Below are positions 30,001-40,259 of a DNA stretch of 64,000 nt, one piece after another. The DNA lies in the NCBI GenBank assembly GCA_963691655.1, contig OY829328.1, positions 5,918,204 to 5,982,203 on the forward strand, read 5' to 3'. This DNA comes from Toxonevra muliebris. Its lineage: Eukaryota; Arthropoda; Insecta; Diptera; Pallopteridae. Each line of letters starts with the position of its first letter. Positions within the stretch are counted from its first letter, which is position 1. The position numbers were made by a program, and so were the translations under genes. The notes under the pieces are model-generated. The model searched no databases. It saw only the letters and a program-made list of their open reading frames with translations, and was not told where the DNA came from.

Positions 30001-32367
30001 AAAATGTTTTTAATTTTGTTGAAATAAGGTAAAACTTATTTGAATGTATCAAAAAAAAAAAAAACAAAGATTCGAAAGTTGAGGAAAAGTGGTCCAAACT
30101 CAAAGTTGAATTTAAGGAGAAATTTGTTAAAGAAAATTAGTCAATTTTAATTATTTGATTAGACAGGAAAACAGTAAATCTGCGCCTAGAGATTGAAAAG
30201 AAGATTTTTGTGGAACGTTTAATTTGCTGTATTATATTTCCGAGATATTTTGATTAACTTTTTTTTGAGTGGTTTTGGTGTTCAGAACTCCAACATGTTT
30301 ATGCAAAAGCGAATTTGCCTGACGTTTCGTGGCGGTGTGGCCGAATAAAATTTGAAGTAAAGCTTTTTACTGTCAACATTTGAGGTTTGGAAGTAAATCG
30401 TCTTTCATTTACCCTTTCAGTTCTGTGTCTTCTACAGAGAACAACTTTTCGCAGTCTATTTTTTTCCATTTATTTTACAAACTATATGATTAAATTTTTA
30501 CATGAACTTTTTCGTTTGGAAGCAACTGAATCATGAACGAACAAAGCTAAAGTATTTTCTACGTATTACGGTGAGAGGATTAAATTTCTTGTTATAGAAA
30601 GTTATCCTTATTAGGAATTAGAAAAACATGAAAGATTTCTAAATACGGCATTTAAAATTCTGGTCGTTTTCATAAAAATTATAATTTTAATATGAAGTAA
30701 ATAGGCATTTTGAATAATTCAAGACAACATAAAATTATTAACTTACTTTCATTTTATCATATAGCTCAGGATTTTCATAGCGATCAATATTTGAGATAGG
30801 AAATTCTTTGGGATCGCAGATCATACGTTTATTTTTGCAAGCTTCAATCCAGAGAATCGAAACAATGGGAATATTCCAATTTTTTGCTTTTTTATATGTA
30901 GAAAGAAGGCCATCCTTGAAAATTACATGAGTGGTATCACTGGGCAAGTACAGGAATACAAAATTTTAAATCAGCATTTATTTCATTTGATTTGTAATTA
31001 ATTTTCTTACCGTAACAATTTGTTATTAACACGAGCGCCTAGCATTGAAATGACTTTTTTAACTCCCCCCGAACGATTATCCTCACCGGTGCGTACTTCT
31101 ACATACACAACAATATTCTGCATTAGCTCTTGTATGGAAGGAACTGACGGTGGAATACAACGCTCCTCGGTGGTTATGATGCTCTGCTCATCGTGTGGTA
31201 CATCGAAATTCGTATATGGAGATTTATGCGGGCTTCTAATAGGGGGAAGAGAATAATAAGTACACATAATATAGAAATAGGAGGCAAACTTACTGCAATG
31301 CTTTGAGGGCACGTACGCGCAATGCTGCGGAGGGACTTTGAAGATCACGTTGTAAGCGCGCCATTTGAGGATTGGCCTTGGGTGTATTGGGATATGGTGG
31401 TTGTGATGGTAGTTGGTTGTTGGGAGACTTGGGACGGTTTTGGAGTTCACCGTAAAGCGCTTCATCGATCGTGGCTGATGATGCTTGCGAAACTAAAAGC
31501 TGTGATTGTTCTTGCTCACAATTCACATAGTCGCTCAATTCTCCTAGAAAGTCAGTCAGCACGAAAAAAAACCAAACAAAGAATTAGCGTAAAAATACGA
31601 AATGAAAAAAATTAATAATAAAATTGTTGTTATCATTTTGGCGAAGTGTCAAAAGTGACAGCGCAATTTTTGCGCAGTGCTACCAATTAAGCCGATCAAC
31701 GATCACAAGCACGCAACTCACCATTAATAATGAAAAATTTAGTACTCATTAATTTTGGATTTTGTTAATTTTTAAAGAATTTATTAGTTTTTTTTTCAAA
31801 GTTCAAATTCAATTTTCTGTAGTATACAATCTTTTCATTTTTTCTCTGTGATTGTTGTTTGAAATTTGAATCATACGCTTTCTGAACATAAATACAAAAC
31901 TTACCTAAGTGTTTTTTTATATTTAAGATTGATGCGGGCAAAGGTTGATTTTCATCTCCAGCATAGCTGGCGCTAGCATTGGCAGCAGAAGCTGTTGGAC
32001 GTTTGATACCAAAGCCACCAAAAGGAAAACGATCAGTAGCGGATGTGCTTGAACTTGAGCTAAGTCCGCTATCTTCGTCATTGGCAGTGGTTGCTGTCTC
32101 CACAAGCGGTTGGTCTGGCTGCGAGAGAAGTATTTGCAATAGTTTCTCATCGCGAATACTCTGCCGGCGTCCGCTTTTGTCGCTGCGTGCTATATTTGTT
32201 ACCTGTTGATGCTTTTCTAGCAATGGCTGTTGACTAGGAATCCCCGATTTTGGCGCTTTGGTTTTTATTTTGCTTAGGCCTACATTTCGCGGTTGGTGAA
32301 ACGATTTTTGCGGCGGTGCGTAATGCATTGTTTTCCACGATGGGATCCGGGTGACAAATTTATCCAT
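18073..32367 (-). CDS. MCPH1: Microcephalin (MCPH1), nine coding exons
   Basis: Chromosome-condensation and DNA-damage/centrosome regulator with three BRCT domains. Exons, in transcript order: 32367-31905, 31543-31294, 31235-31011, 30939-30747, 23748-23587, 23517-23318, 23127-20925, 18795-18577, 18513-18073. All junctions are GT/AG, all phases agree, and the total is 4356 nt (1451 residues). BRCT1 (about 275-365) contains NIVVYVEV, TTHVIFKDG and VSILWIEACK, close to vertebrate microcephalin. BRCT2 (about 1214-1300) has LPFLVCTNM, THVVSFEPRRTLNLLRAL, GLWILDYSWV and EWISEEQFEL. BRCT3 (about 1316-1405) has LIELCGGKIV and FWILDSITQ. Exon 7 encodes a disordered, Lys/Arg/Ser-rich centre with a repeated RRS/RRT motif, then a charged coiled-coil-like stretch. 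About 270 residues precede BRCT1, unlike vertebrates. The start at 32367 (CAAAAAATGG) is preferred over the ATG at 32433. The 7 kb intron holds Zip48C on the other strand. Confidence 0.93.
20258..20524. mobile_element. About 270 bp MITE in an MCPH1 intron
   Basis: The left end TATCGATCGGTACCTTCCCG + GAAGAATG and the right end CATTTTTCCGGGAAGCTATC-type sequence (plus strand TTTTTCCGGGAAGCTATCGA) are inverted repeats. Both arms are followed inward by ACCAATTTT. The interior is AT-rich without ORFs. It lies in the intron between 18796 and 20924. Confidence 0.7.
23819..25560. other. Part of the 7 kb MCPH1 intron, upstream of Zip48C
   Basis: AT-rich DNA with no exon or repeat that I recognise. 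The Zip48C promoter and first-exon start must lie here, probably between about 25300 and 25560, but no core element could be assigned. Confidence 0.4.
25591..25804 (+). promoter_or_regulatory. Zip48C 5' UTR with a spliced upstream ORF
   Basis: A 5' splice site at AAAAAG|GTAAAT (exon end 25602) and an acceptor TATTACAG|ATAAGG (exon start 25715) define a 112 bp intron in the leader. Across this junction an ATG at 25591 opens a 34-codon frame beginning MDKKIRNTAARLLKTIEASR and ending at a TAG at 25802-25804, 21 nt before the Zip48C ATG. It could reduce or regulate translation of the main frame. Confidence 0.55.
25826..26854 (+). CDS. Zip48C: ZIP-family zinc transporter (ZIP11-type, fly Zip48C)
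   Basis: Multi-pass membrane protein of the ZIP (SLC39) family, predicted to move zinc toward the cytosol. The length of 342 residues matches the ZIP11 subfamily. Two metal-site helices are visible: HNIPEGLAVGVSFG at about residue 203 and QNFPEGLAVSLPLH at about residue 240, the characteristic ZIP11 pair. N-terminal membrane segments occur around residues 8-32 and 46-66, and a long polar loop with Met, His and RRRKK lies at about 110-190 before TM4. A late segment near residue 300 carries IVADDILPEAHASGNG. The coding part is a single exon. It is nested, in opposite orientation, in the large intron of MCPH1; from memory CG13189/Zip48C has the same relation to mcph1 in Drosophila. The adjacent exp gene fits this. 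Confidence 0.95.
   Translation: MIAGYGPVTQALLGTLLTWGLTAAGAACVIFVRGNQRRSLDAALGFAAGVMIAASFWSLLSPAIEMAESSHLYGIYAFLPVSGGFLLGAIFVYGCDILMSYLGLNSTNMMISMTQSNKDKAEIAIDDMRHSQNGMDQTVAKSMDSFSDCLSTQHTGESRRRKKNSTVEVEEQRTYITEQDRINTENAVAQWKRIMLLVVAITVHNIPEGLAVGVSFGAIGTTESSTFESARNLAIGIGIQNFPEGLAVSLPLHAAGFSVGRALWYGQLSGMVEPIFGVLGAVAVTVANLILPYALSFAAGAMIYIVADDILPEAHASGNGTIATWGTIAGFLIMMCLEVTLS
27481..27486 (+). terminator. Possible Zip48C polyadenylation signal
   Basis: AATAAA in an AT-rich 3' region about 630 bp after the stop. Earlier weaker candidates exist near 27056. The choice is not certain. Confidence 0.4.
27500..29299. other. MCPH1 intron between Zip48C and the inverted-repeat element
   Basis: No exon, RNA gene or repeat recognised. 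Confidence 0.4.
29300..29890. mobile_element. About 0.59 kb element with long terminal inverted repeats
   Basis: The left arm (AATTCCTTGTAATGGAA, TTTTTTGTCAATTCTATTCC, GGAAATGGAAAAATG-type, AATGTTCAATTCCATTACTG) is repeated inverted in the right half (AATTGAACATTTTTCCATTT, CCAGGAATGGAATTGACAAA, TTACAAGGAATTTCAA). The arms are at least 120 bp. The interior (about 29440-29700) has no ORF. It lies in the MCPH1 intron. Confidence 0.8.
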
Positions 32368-33149
32368 TTTTTGTTTGTTGGTAAATGCTAGTACTAATGC
32401 TACAAACACTTCCAATTCAATGAAATTTACCACTAGTTTTGCTAAAATTCTTGTAAAAAAAATACCTAATCCCAGCCAGTACTAGTTTTAAACTGTATTT
32501 GACACATTCGAAATTGACAACTGGGCGTGTGTGGGATAAATTTTGTGGAACATATATTTAGGAAGTGTTTGGAATAATTGTGTAAAAACTAACTCTACAT
32601 TCAGGGGTGCATTTGGATAATACATTATCTGTAGAGCAGTCAACCCTGAGAGACTCGGGATCCCCAGATCCCAGGATTCCGAAACTTTCCGAAGTCCCCA
32701 AAACACGGGGCTTAGGCCATAGAACTCCTTGATTCGTAAAAACGTAAATTTTTCATATTACAAAACCTATTGAAGATGCTACAGACAGAGCCATTGAAGA
32801 GGTATATTGTTTGATGAAGAGGAAGGCGAATGTGGCGAAGAGCAACACCAAGGCAAAGAACAAAAGCAACAATAATTCCACCTCTTTCTTCTTGCACCAG
32901 TATAGTACTATGAATTTGTTCGCCAAAATTCTTTCAATAGGCTTCTTCTAAGTATTTTTACAATTTGCCTTGATGAAATATCATTACAGGGATTGGAACA
33001 TAACCAAAATTTTGTTTAAAAAATGCCCTTCGATTCATAATTATAAGTCACAGAAGTTATTTATCGTTTCATTTGGGTCGTAAATGCCTCACAGGGGCGT
33101 AAATATTATAAAGAGAAAGAAAAGGGATACAGTCAATGTGACTAGTCAA
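32368..33149. promoter_or_regulatory. MCPH1 5' region
   Basis: Upstream of the MCPH1 first coding exon. Contains a short GC-rich patch near 32650-32720 (CGGGATCCCCAGATCCCAGG) that could be part of the promoter or first exon. No firm start site. Confidence 0.35.
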
Positions 33150-33790
33150 CATGACTAAGAAATGCTTCTACGCTGAAGTGGTTTCAAACCAAGAAGCTCA
33201 CAACGACCAGCATCTGGAAGAGTAAATTGCCAGTTAAGTATGGCATTCCAGGTAACACAGCCATATTCCAAGACAGATCTAACCAGTGAGGTATAAGTAA
33301 ATCGTCGTGAGAGAAAATGGATTAGTAAAACTTCAAGCATTACGTTTCAGAAACCCTAGCATGGCATTCGCTTTACAATTACCACATCATAATGGTTAGC
33401 AAATGTTATTTTAGTATCAAAAGTAATATCCAAGTCCATTTTCGAGGAAGAGATGATATGGACTTAAACACCAATACCGATTGTGGAACCCTATCAAAAA
33501 CCTATGCAATGTCGGTAAATACAACATCGACTTGTTTACCATCCTCTACCGCGTTTTGAAGAAAGTGCAAGAATAATGCTAGTTTGGTGGTGGTGGATCT
33601 ACCATTGGCAAAGTCATGCTGAATATCCGATATATGATGTTCAATGCTGATAGACGAATTAGCGAATTGGGATTTAGCGGGAGCTCGGAAATACGCCGAT
33701 AATTGGATTGGTCTCCTCTCGAACCCCCGCTTTAAATATAACTGTTAAGTATGAGGATTTCCATCCTTCTAAGAACTCTCGTTTGGCAGG
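33150..33790 (-). pseudogene. Decayed LINE reverse transcriptase with internal deletion
   Basis: Minus-strand fragments in order: PIFKAGVREETNPIIGVF, then a stop; ISDIQHDFANGRSTTTKLAL; GKQVDVVFTDIA, stop, VFDRVP (motif A); then directly DLDITFDTKITF, NAMLGF-type, and YTSLVRSVLEYGCVTWNA, followed by GRCELLGLKPLQRRS. Motifs B and C (the QG and YADD blocks) are missing between about 33460 and 33440, so part of the catalytic core is deleted, and several stops interrupt the rest. The protein is less like the intact LINE at 3.3 kb than expected for a copy of it, so it is probably a different family. Confidence 0.85.
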
Positions 33791-34019
33791 CGAGAGATTG
33801 AAAACAGTTGGCATTTTTTAAATATTTCTTATAACAGTTATGTCCCTGGTTTAAAAAGAGAAATATTGTTGTCCAGAAAAGGTATGTTGTTTAAACTTTC
33901 CACAGAGGTCAACGTGTTCGCAAGTTGGTGGTTTTCCAGCTAAATCTGTTATAACACCATAATTATTTTTATTTCGCTCACCCACCGCAACTCATTTTGG
34001 TATTAACAAATTCAAATTA

Positions 34020-34219
34020 ATAAAGGCGGGAATAAAATTTCTTTCTAAACGTAAAATTTGTGCGTAATTTCGTTACTACGGCCTAAATTGCTTGTTCAGT
34101 AGGTCGATTATAATGACCTTAAAATGGTCGAAGTGAGTGAAAACATTTCTCACAGAGTACGAATTTTGATAATAAAATTCAATAATTTGTAAACGTTGTT
34201 CGGATGTAAGTCTTTTCAT
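34020..34219 (-). pseudogene. N-terminal fragment of a mariner-like transposase
   Basis: From an ATG at 34219 the minus strand reads MKRLTSEQRLQIIEFYYQNS and SVRNVFTHFDHF, then after a frame change HYNRPTEQAI, stop, AVVTKLRTNFT. This is the first helix-turn-helix of mariner-type transposases found in fly genomes (EQRxQIIEFYYQN ... RPTExAIRxxVTKxxTxFT). A frameshift and a stop disable it and the catalytic part is absent. Confidence 0.75.
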
Positions 34220-34544
34220 GATGAAATGGCAATGCTAATGCTCCGAAAATAACGGCTGCGACAGCAACACTGCAACACGACGACAATATGGCGTCTGCAG
34301 CAAATGTGGTAGTGTTGAATGCGACTTGAACACAATGAACATGGCAGCGATGGAACTCGCTTCTTCAATTAATTTTAAATCCATACCCATTTTTTCGCTT
34401 TATTAAAATTAAAACAGTAATTTTTGTTAAAACTTTTCATAAATTAACTTATTTCTTTTAATTGCAATCGAAAATAACAGAAACACTTAATAAGCTAATG
34501 GGAGACAGTAGGGTTTCGAGTTCTATTCAATCCTTGGAGCATCG

Positions 34545-34823
34545 TTGAAACGTGGCCTGCGTGACTTTATTTTACCGCTATTTTCATGGTGGATGTTCAC
34601 GCATTCCACGTGGGCACGGTATTTCAACGCACCACGCATTACAGAGATAGTTCTTTCCTCTGTTGAACCGCGAACATTATGGAACAGCCTCCCTGCAAAT
34701 ACTTTTCCTGATTGTTATGACCTTTCCAAATTTAAAACAAACACTCACAGACACTTCTCCCTCTTTCCTCCTCCCATTAACCAATCGTCCTTTCCCAATC
34801 AACACAATGTTCTGCATTTTTAG
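34545..34823 (+). pseudogene. C-terminal end of a LINE ORF2
   Basis: The frame ends ...SVEPRTLWNSLPANTFPD then LSKFKTNTHRHFSL. This matches the terminal segment of many LINE ORF2 proteins (xLWNSLPxxxxxxxSxxxFKxxxxxHL). Only this tail is preserved, on the plus strand, opposite to the RT fragment at 33.2-33.8 kb. Confidence 0.7.
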
Positions 34824-34933
34824 GGGTTTTTATTCCTGTATGTTGTCTATAACATTAAAAAAAAACGGAATTAATTTCATGGTGTATAATTTGTTTGTAT
34901 TTTATTCTGTCGCAGATCAAAAATAGAAATAGA

Positions 34934-35620
34934 TTGGTTGCATTCAGAAGACACACCGGAGGCTCAACATGTAGAGAGTAAATTCGCTTCTGCTACGTTA
35001 ACACATTTAGTGTCTTCTGAATGGCATAATGCATAAATTTCCAAATTTTTAAGAAACAGTTGTTTTTGTTTTTGAGAATTTTATAAAATATTATAAAATA
35101 ATGAAAGATACCTATTATTAAATTCACTCGCCAATTGTATATTGAACTGAAACTGTATCTTCGGCAGACATCATGTACATTTTCTTATATATATATATTT
35201 TTTTTAACTATAAGCCAGAAACCTGTGCTGTGCGACTTACAGTCAACTTCGCGTCGCCACATATTTTTACTTGCTGCCGGCCGTACTTTATCGGCTAAGC
35301 CGTACTCACTGTACAAATGAACGAACTACATAATATGAATTGAATAACATTAAACAGATAAATTTGCTTATAATAGGATTGTTTAAAATATTATATTCGA
35401 GTATTTTTATCTCACCACCCAAAATATCGGCCGATAAATAAAAATAGACGGCGATGGTCTTTTGAGCCAATATGTTGGCACGAAAAAGCAAAAATATAAT
35501 ATGACGGTAAAAATGGAGTCGAAATATCAACAGCTCTGCGGAGCAGAAATTCACAACAACCCATTCAGAAGACACACACGCCACAGTTGGGCAACAGCTG
35601 TATCTTCTGAATGCAACCAT
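34934..35620. mobile_element. About 0.69 kb element with doubled inverted-repeat ends
   Basis: Outer ends: GGTTGCATTCAGAAGACACA at 34936 and, inverted, TATCTTCTGAATGCAACC at about 35601-35618. Each end also contains its own second inverted half: GTGTCTTCTGAATGGCA at about 35010-35026 and CCATTCAGAAGACACAC at about 35561-35577. So each terminus is itself a hairpin of 70-90 bp. No ORF of note inside. Confidence 0.7.
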
Positions 35621-35771
35621 TGTAGTCGATGACTGTAGCAATTGTCGTTGTGTTTCATTGTCGCAGTATTGCAGCCAATGTGTTTGCCCTCATGTGCATA
35701 CATGTGATCTAAGTGTTGACAGTTGTTGCAATGCTGATGTTGTATCCATTATGTTCGGGGCATAACTGAGC

Positions 35772-36020
35772 ATGTTTGACTTTGACACATGCCACGAATC
35801 ACACGAGAACTGTCAAAAATTATACACTGAAATACCTCAATGTCGGCAATTCATTGATTATTTATTAAATGTTTTAAGTACATCGTGTTTTAGCCTTTTA
35901 TTAAATGAAAGCACCGATATGTCTGTGGAAGAATTGTTAGGTCTATTATTTGTGATAATAATTGTGGGCTTAATAGATTTATCATTTGGTATAACAGATG
36001 GAATTATTCAAAGGGCATAA
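35772..36020 (+). pseudogene. Probable hAT-type transposase fragment
   Basis: An 82-codon frame with CFSLLLNESTDMSVEELLGL, which resembles the FSxLxDESTDxS block around the first catalytic Asp of hAT transposases; here that Asp appears as Asn. The rest of the transposase is missing. Confidence 0.55.
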
Positions 36021-36225
36021 ATTACAATTTGAAAAACTTTAGAATATGTATTAAGTTTTAGTTAGTGTTTGTTTTTTCGTTATGAAAAATAATACAACTT
36101 AACCCGGCGCCAATTAGTATTATGTTTTATAAAAAGTTTAGTTTTATTTTATGGTTTTATTGTTCATTGCTTCAATTCAAAATTGTCGCTTTAATCATTT
36201 GCCAATTTTCGAATTAATTTTCTCT

Positions 36226-36366
36226 TGTTTGTTAACTGCGATTTTTTTCTCTGTGAACTCTGAAAGATTTTCAATTTGTTCATGTCGGGTTAATTGCCTG
36301 GCCATAAAAATTTTCTTCAGCTGGATTTTACATAGAGACAAGTCGCCAAAAACAGTTAACAAACAA
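36226..36366. repeat. About 140 bp unit with short inverted ends
   Basis: TTGTTTGTTAACTGC at the left and CAGTTAACAAACAAA at the right. The 15 bp stem is perfect except at the edges. It might be a MITE or chance in AT-rich DNA. Confidence 0.4.
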
Positions 36367-36539
36367 AAAGTATCTAATTTTAAAATTGGCATCTGTTTGG
36401 TATCACTCTTCATAACCCAAAATCTAAGTTTTATGGGATGTTCAACGCCCAATCGACAAACACAACTTATACTTAAACCTGAAACGCCACTTAAATATCA
36501 ATTTCCCAAAATTTCATCTAAATCCTAGGATTGACAACG

Positions 36540-37786
36540 TTAGTGTAACGACATTTTGAAATACGTTGAAAATATGCCATAATTTGTTTATTGAAAATAA
36601 CTCTTTTCTGAACGCCTCTAGGTTAAAAGTAAGTAATATAAATTTTGCCACGAATACAAATTTCCGTAAGTTTTGATAAATCATGTTTGGAATTCTTTTA
36701 AAAGATTATAATTTTAAACAAATAGCGATATGATTATTAAATAGCCAAACTTTTGAACTGACTATACTTTCCCTACAAAAATCGGATGTGGCTCACTTTT
36801 CTTTCTATATTGAATTTAGAAACTAATAATTACCGTAATATATGGTGTTGAATACATTGTCTAGTTTCATTTATTTTGATTTCAATATTGAAAGGTATTT
36901 TAATTTTATGTTTCAAATAAAAAATTGGGGAAAAATATTGATTAATTAAAACAAAGAATTGAGTTTTTCACTTTTATTTTCATAAAAATTTAAATAAACA
37001 TTAATTTAAATAGAAAAAAATTTAATACAAATTTTAATTTATTCATAGTTGTTTTTTTTTATATATATACACAAGAATATTTACACATACTTTATAATAA
37101 TTTTGTAAAAAATAATAACAAAACATTTTGTAACTTACGAAAAAAAATTGTATTGCAAAAATTAAATTAATTTTTATCTGTTCTATTTCTATATACATAT
37201 ATGAAAATACAAACATTTTTTTGCTCATTTTCTCTAGGACATTTTTCAGTCTTCAATGAATTAAGAAAGTAAAAAAATAAACAAAACTATGGCAAAATTA
37301 CTAAACAAAATTTCACACATACGTTTCTTAATAAAAATTTTAATGACAAGTTTCTTTATTTTGTGGCGAACAGTAGGTAGTATTGCATTTCAACGACTGA
37401 AATTATAATTCACACTTGCAATTTCCATTTACGGCATTGGTGGTGTGCTGCTATTCGCATAAATATCTTAAAATATAATAATGGGATTCACTTCACTACG
37501 ATAACTTGGATTTTTTTGTTTAACGTTTAGGTAGAGAAATAGAGGCATTCTGTAGCAAAGTTTGGCGAATCCCTGCATGAGTTTCATTTCACTTAGTAAG
37601 CATATCGTACATTGAGTATTTTTCCTGTATTTGCTTTATTTTTAAAGTAGGTATTTTCTATTATAAAGCTTACGCTTCGAAATGAACTCCCCTAATAAGT
37701 AAATCCTTTTATGGGAATATTTGTTATAAAAAACAGTAGTTATCATACATTAATTTAAATATAAATGGATGTGTGGTTTAATTTTT
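36540..37786. other. Region downstream of exp
   Basis: Very AT-rich, no gene seen. The exp 3' UTR runs into it from the right (minus strand). TTTATT near 37638 on the plus strand would be an AATAAA for exp. Confidence 0.45.
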
Positions 37787-40128
37787 TCATTCATGCGCAC
37801 TAATTAAACTGCGCGCATCCCAGAGCGATAATTGTGATTGCGATAAGCGATGATGTTGCGGATATAATTTGTATGGATAGAATGAGTGCGCCGGATATTG
37901 ATGAAATGTGGCAATGGGCATTGGTTGCGCTGGTTGTGGTTCGAGTATTTGTTGTTGTGAAGCGGATATTTTACGCGAAATTTTAGATTCTTTTTTGGAT
38001 TTATTCGGTTTCGTTGACTTAATGAAGTTTGGTATGCGCGCCAGTAGGCCGCAATAATAGGGATCATCTTGTTTTTTACGTTGATCAGATTTACTCTTTT
38101 TATTGCTGCAGAGCATTGGCACTGATTGATTGTAGATTTCATAATCGGGCTGAAAAAAAATTAATTGGAAAGAAAAGAAACATTTTCAAATTAATATCTA
38201 ATGTATTTCAATTTATAAAAAAAGTAAAAAAAAACCAGAAAATGTAATAGTAAGAATCGTAAATTTGTTATTTAATAACTCTATTTTCTCCATCCACTCT
38301 TTTTCCCAAAGATTTCGACTAAACCTCTTTACTAGTTCGATGTGTTCAGTACTTTCTGTTCCTATAAAACCAAAGGTCTAAGCCATTAGTTTCGTTTAAT
38401 ATTTGACAAATTTCCAATTAACCGGTGGAATGGTTATAACTACTATTAAATTTTGATACTTTTTTATATTGTATCTTCTCTAATTAAAGATTAAGGACTT
38501 TTCTAGCCGTATAGCTACGGAGAAAAAATTAACATTAAGGGTAAATTTCACAGTGTTGATTTTCATCTAAGATCAAGCCAAAAACTTGATTTTACCCGCT
38601 CTGAAAAATATTTGCCAACACACTGTTAAACTGCGTTAAGAAAGTTTAAGTTCCACAAAAAAAAAAAAAATTTACTTATTTAATTAAATGGATCCCAAGA
38701 AAATGGTGAGACCTTAGCTTTATATATCATAGACCATGCAGAAATCTTTTTTTCGTTTCTAAATTTTTTAGTAAATATATAAATATGCATTTTTGGCGAA
38801 AATACGCTCAACTACCATTACTGGAACGTGTGGATCATGGATTAGTTGTATATATACTTAATAAATAATTTAATTTAAAATTTAACACTTACTTTTGGCA
38901 CATATGGACTTTCATCAAGGAATCCCCCATTGTAAACACTGCGTCGACCTTTGCTTGAACTGCTTTGTGAATTATTTGAATTATTCGAATCGTCAGAGGC
39001 AGCAGGTGTAGGATATATCAAACCAACTTGACTTTCAATAGTTGAATAAGGATCTTCACTACCCGATCCATTCAATATTCGTGTTCCCATGGCATCAACC
39101 GATTTTGGTAGGGCTAGAAGACGATTTTTCAACATATCAATTGCGACTACATTGATGACCAGAATCCAAATTGGATTATTGATTAGATTATTATTGGACT
39201 TGACCAGCGAAACTGCAGAAAGACATTGACGTTCGAGACGTCTGCTTTCGGGATATGAGCGTGAGAATTCACGATTAATGTTTGTAGTGTATTTGCGCAT
39301 GTCAAAAAGCTAAAAAATCACGAAGTGAAAAACAGAAATTAATCAAAATAACAGGAAAAAATGTATATAATTTAGTTATGTTTATTCATAGTAGGAAAAG
39401 TACCTTGGCGGATGTGGTTGCTGTAAGCGCCATGTTTGGCATTTGTAGTACATCTGCTCCAATGACAGTCTCCTCGTTGGCCATTGAGGTTGTATGTACA
39501 TTAACACTACTCTTTCCATAGCGTTTAATAAAAATATTTCCAATATCATCCATTTTAATTTTGAAACCATCACCAATTGATTTTTTTGCGATTTTTGTTT
39601 CGGAGTCACGCATAGGATTATCGAAGCCATTTAAACCAATTCTAAATTTAAATTTCGATTGGAACATATTTTCAATTAAATGTTTTATAAATAAATATCT
39701 AGGAGCACAGATAATTTACCTCACACCATCAAAACCATTTTTGGTTCCATTTATTGTAATCACAGATGAACGAGCGTATGCCTTGGCTACTCGACGATTT
39801 TTCTCGAATATTATAATTTTTGCCCAAATTTCATCATCAATTTGTTCCCATTTGGCTGAAACCTCATCGAGATGATCCTGTAATAATATCCAACTTTATT
39901 ATAGATTGAATTTGAAATTTGAATTTATAAGAAGCTTCAAAGTTTCAATAAAGACAGCAAGCTTTAACAATTTTATACGTTCTTCTATTTTTAAAGATAA
40001 TAAATGTTTTGTGTTCTTACCCTAAATAATTTTTCCTTATCGTACCACACATCTTCTTCTTCATTATTTGGTCCAATCGCATCTAGATTATCCAAAGAGC
40101 GTGAAATTATTTTACGACGTGAAATCAT
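37787..40128 (-). CDS. exp: Expansion-type MH2-domain (SMAD-like) protein, five coding exons
   Basis: Exons in transcript order: 40128-40021, 39877-39720, 39641-39404, 39309-38893, 38149-37787. All boundaries are GT/AG, the phases agree, and the sum is 1284 nt (427 residues). Residues about 37-215 form an MH2-like domain without an MH1: WAKIIIFEKNRRVAKAYARS, GFDGVRIGLNGFDNPMRD, GFKIKMDDIGNIFIKRYGKS, LFDMRKYTTNINREFSRSYP, ECRRLE-type SRRLERQCLSAVSLVK and NPIWILVINVVAIDMLKNRL. In Drosophila, Expansion and its close relative Rebuf have this domain and control tracheal tube size and chitin deposition in epithelia. The C-terminal third is disordered (Ser/Asn, Lys and Pro/Gln/His-rich) with YYCGLLARIPNFIKS and ends SLWDARSLISAHE. 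Proximity to Zip48C favours exp over the paralogue reb, but I cannot exclude reb. Only the first exon's start (ATG 40128) was considered for initiation. Confidence 0.85.
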
Positions 40129-40259
40129 TTTGAGTGAATTTATATTTCTTTATTATGAATTGAGCTTAAATTTGTGTTGTGTGTGTTTTCTTCTGTTTGT
40201 GACAAGTTCTCAAATCAAAGCCGCTGTTATTCAGTCTTGTTTTAATTCAAAAAGCTAGA

